Shown here: positions 62,939 through 64,000 of the stretch, piece by piece | How positions within the stretch are numbered: position 1 is the first letter of the stretch | How the letters are laid out: every line of letters begins with the position of its first letter | Origin: Echiichthys vipera | Taxonomy: Eukaryota > Chordata > Actinopteri > Perciformes > Trachinidae | Direction: 5' to 3' | Assembly (NCBI GenBank): GCA_963691815.1 | Contig: OY829657.1 | Location: 21,674,085 to 21,738,084, forward strand | DNA length: 64,000 bases | The notes under the pieces: model-generated | The model's database searches: none | Told to the model about the DNA's origin: nothing | The model's input: the letters and a program-made list of their open reading frames with translations, nothing else | Translations under genes and position numbers: made by a program

Positions 62939-64000
62939 CGCTGCTCTCATGAGCCTTCCCCACACCTCTCTGCCCTGCAGCCCACCCTCAAGTACTTCAT
63001 ACAACACCACTTAAAAAAAAGCTGAACCAAAAAGAACGAGAACAGCCACTTCACTGGTATCAGCAGAAATGATTCGGTCATTTATTGCCTTAAATAAAGC
63101 TGTTTCAGTGCTACGGTCCAGTAGCCAGACTGGATTTTCTTAGCCGTGCTAGCAACATTTCAGTCTGTGACTTTAGTATCTGGCTGTTAAGTCGTGACGT
63201 GATACCTTTTCAAAAAAAACAATGTAATTGTTTTACCGCTTTCCTATCGATGAAGCGTTGTCTCACTGAAGAAAGACGTGATTGTGATTGTTTACAGGTT
63301 CGGCCGTTGTTGTCTGTTTTGATCCATGAGGGTTTGGACCGGGAAATTGCATTTTGAAAGATGTTACGTCAAACCTAACAGCCCCATAGACTGAAATATT
63401 TTAACAAGTACTTGTTGGATTAGATTGGATAAACCTTTGTGCATTCATGGTGTCCAGAGGATGACAGCATTTTCACCTCAAAGCAGCGCTGTGCAAATAC
63501 AGCCTCACTGACTGTCGACTCTTGTTCAGAGATGAAATCAATCACTCTCCATTCAAAAACTCTATTCATCCATTTGACAGCAAAGAACTGGTTGAATGTC
63601 CCCATGAGGTTTTATCATACTGTCAATCATGATTGCTTTTCACCATTAAAAGGTGCATTTATGTGCTGTAGTTTTCCACCGTGTGTTGGTTGAGAAAAAA
63701 AAAGTTTTTAAAATCTGCAGTCTCATCTTGGAACAAAAGAGTTTCTCAGCTGGTTCTTGAAAGGATGAAAGATTTCTTTTTGAACGGTGCGTGTGTGCAC
63801 CTTACGTGTAGTGTTTGGTATACTCAGACTGTATTTGTGTTTTTTTTCTCAGGAAAACAACCTAAACTAACTGAGATACAAGAGCAAATGCCCATGAGTT
63901 GTTTCTTTCTGTTCGTCTGCATCCACCGCTCCAGCAGAGACTGAATCAGTATTGTGTGAGAGTCAGATCCCTCACACCCCCCCGAGGCTTCTACAGAGCC

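Larger units (their letters stand above)
59824..64000. other. Upstream flank of gpr151, no further gene seen
   Basis: The gpr151 promoter should lie at about 59.8-60.1 kb, but no core element is convincing. The 60.67-61.53 kb composite repeat and the TG microsatellite are the only clear structures. Short ORFs here have no recognisable domains. Confidence 0.5.

Overview
The window is a stretch of teleost fish genome, most likely a percomorph. The evidence is spliced vertebrate genes with GT-AG introns, AT-rich non-coding DNA, long CA/GT microsatellites, and fish-typical transposon families (L2-like LINEs, a tRNA-derived SINE, a PIF/Harbinger relic, several TIR elements).

Four protein-coding genes are supported, all on the minus strand. 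(1) loxl3, a lysyl oxidase-like 3 gene, has coding exons from 21278 down to 1775 and a probable 5' UTR exon ending at 25430. It encodes a signal peptide, four SRCR domains and the copper/LTQ amine oxidase domain. (2) pank2, pantothenate kinase, runs 34548 to 29065 in seven coding exons. (3) mavs, the mitochondrial antiviral signalling adaptor, runs 41593 to 36262 in four coding exons, with a probable 5' UTR exon at 43418-43550. (4) gpr151, an orphan rhodopsin-family GPCR, is a single exon at 58654-59787. pank2 next to mavs matches their human 20p13 neighbourhood, and this decides the pank2 call. All reading frames close across the inferred splice sites: 764 aa for loxl3, 433 aa for pank2, 588 aa for mavs and 377 aa for gpr151.

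Layout: 0-1.8 kb, loxl3 3' flank; 1.8-25.7 kb, loxl3; 25.7-29 kb, AT-rich intergenic; 29-34.8 kb, pank2 with its promoter; 35.1-43.6 kb, mavs with a long 3' UTR and a GC/CCAAT promoter; 43.7-58.5 kb, gene-poor and repeat-rich, including a 3,150-bp minisatellite; 58.5-59.8 kb, gpr151; 59.8-64 kb, repeats and unremarkable intergenic DNA.

The genes do not form one pathway. loxl3 acts on extracellular matrix, pank2 starts coenzyme A synthesis, mavs relays RIG-I-like receptor signals at mitochondria, and gpr151 is a neuronal receptor in mammals and zebrafish.

The strongest unusual observations are these. loxl3 carries two tandem, same-phase versions of the exon for the first half of SRCR4, a candidate mutually exclusive pair that differs in an N-glycosylation sequon. 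A minisatellite of exactly 75 units of 42 bp grew out of a single segment of an L2-like LINE ORF without any net frameshift. A perfect AAGTGA hexamer array, a classic IRF-binding element, lies about 240 bp upstream of the mavs start codon inside its first intron.
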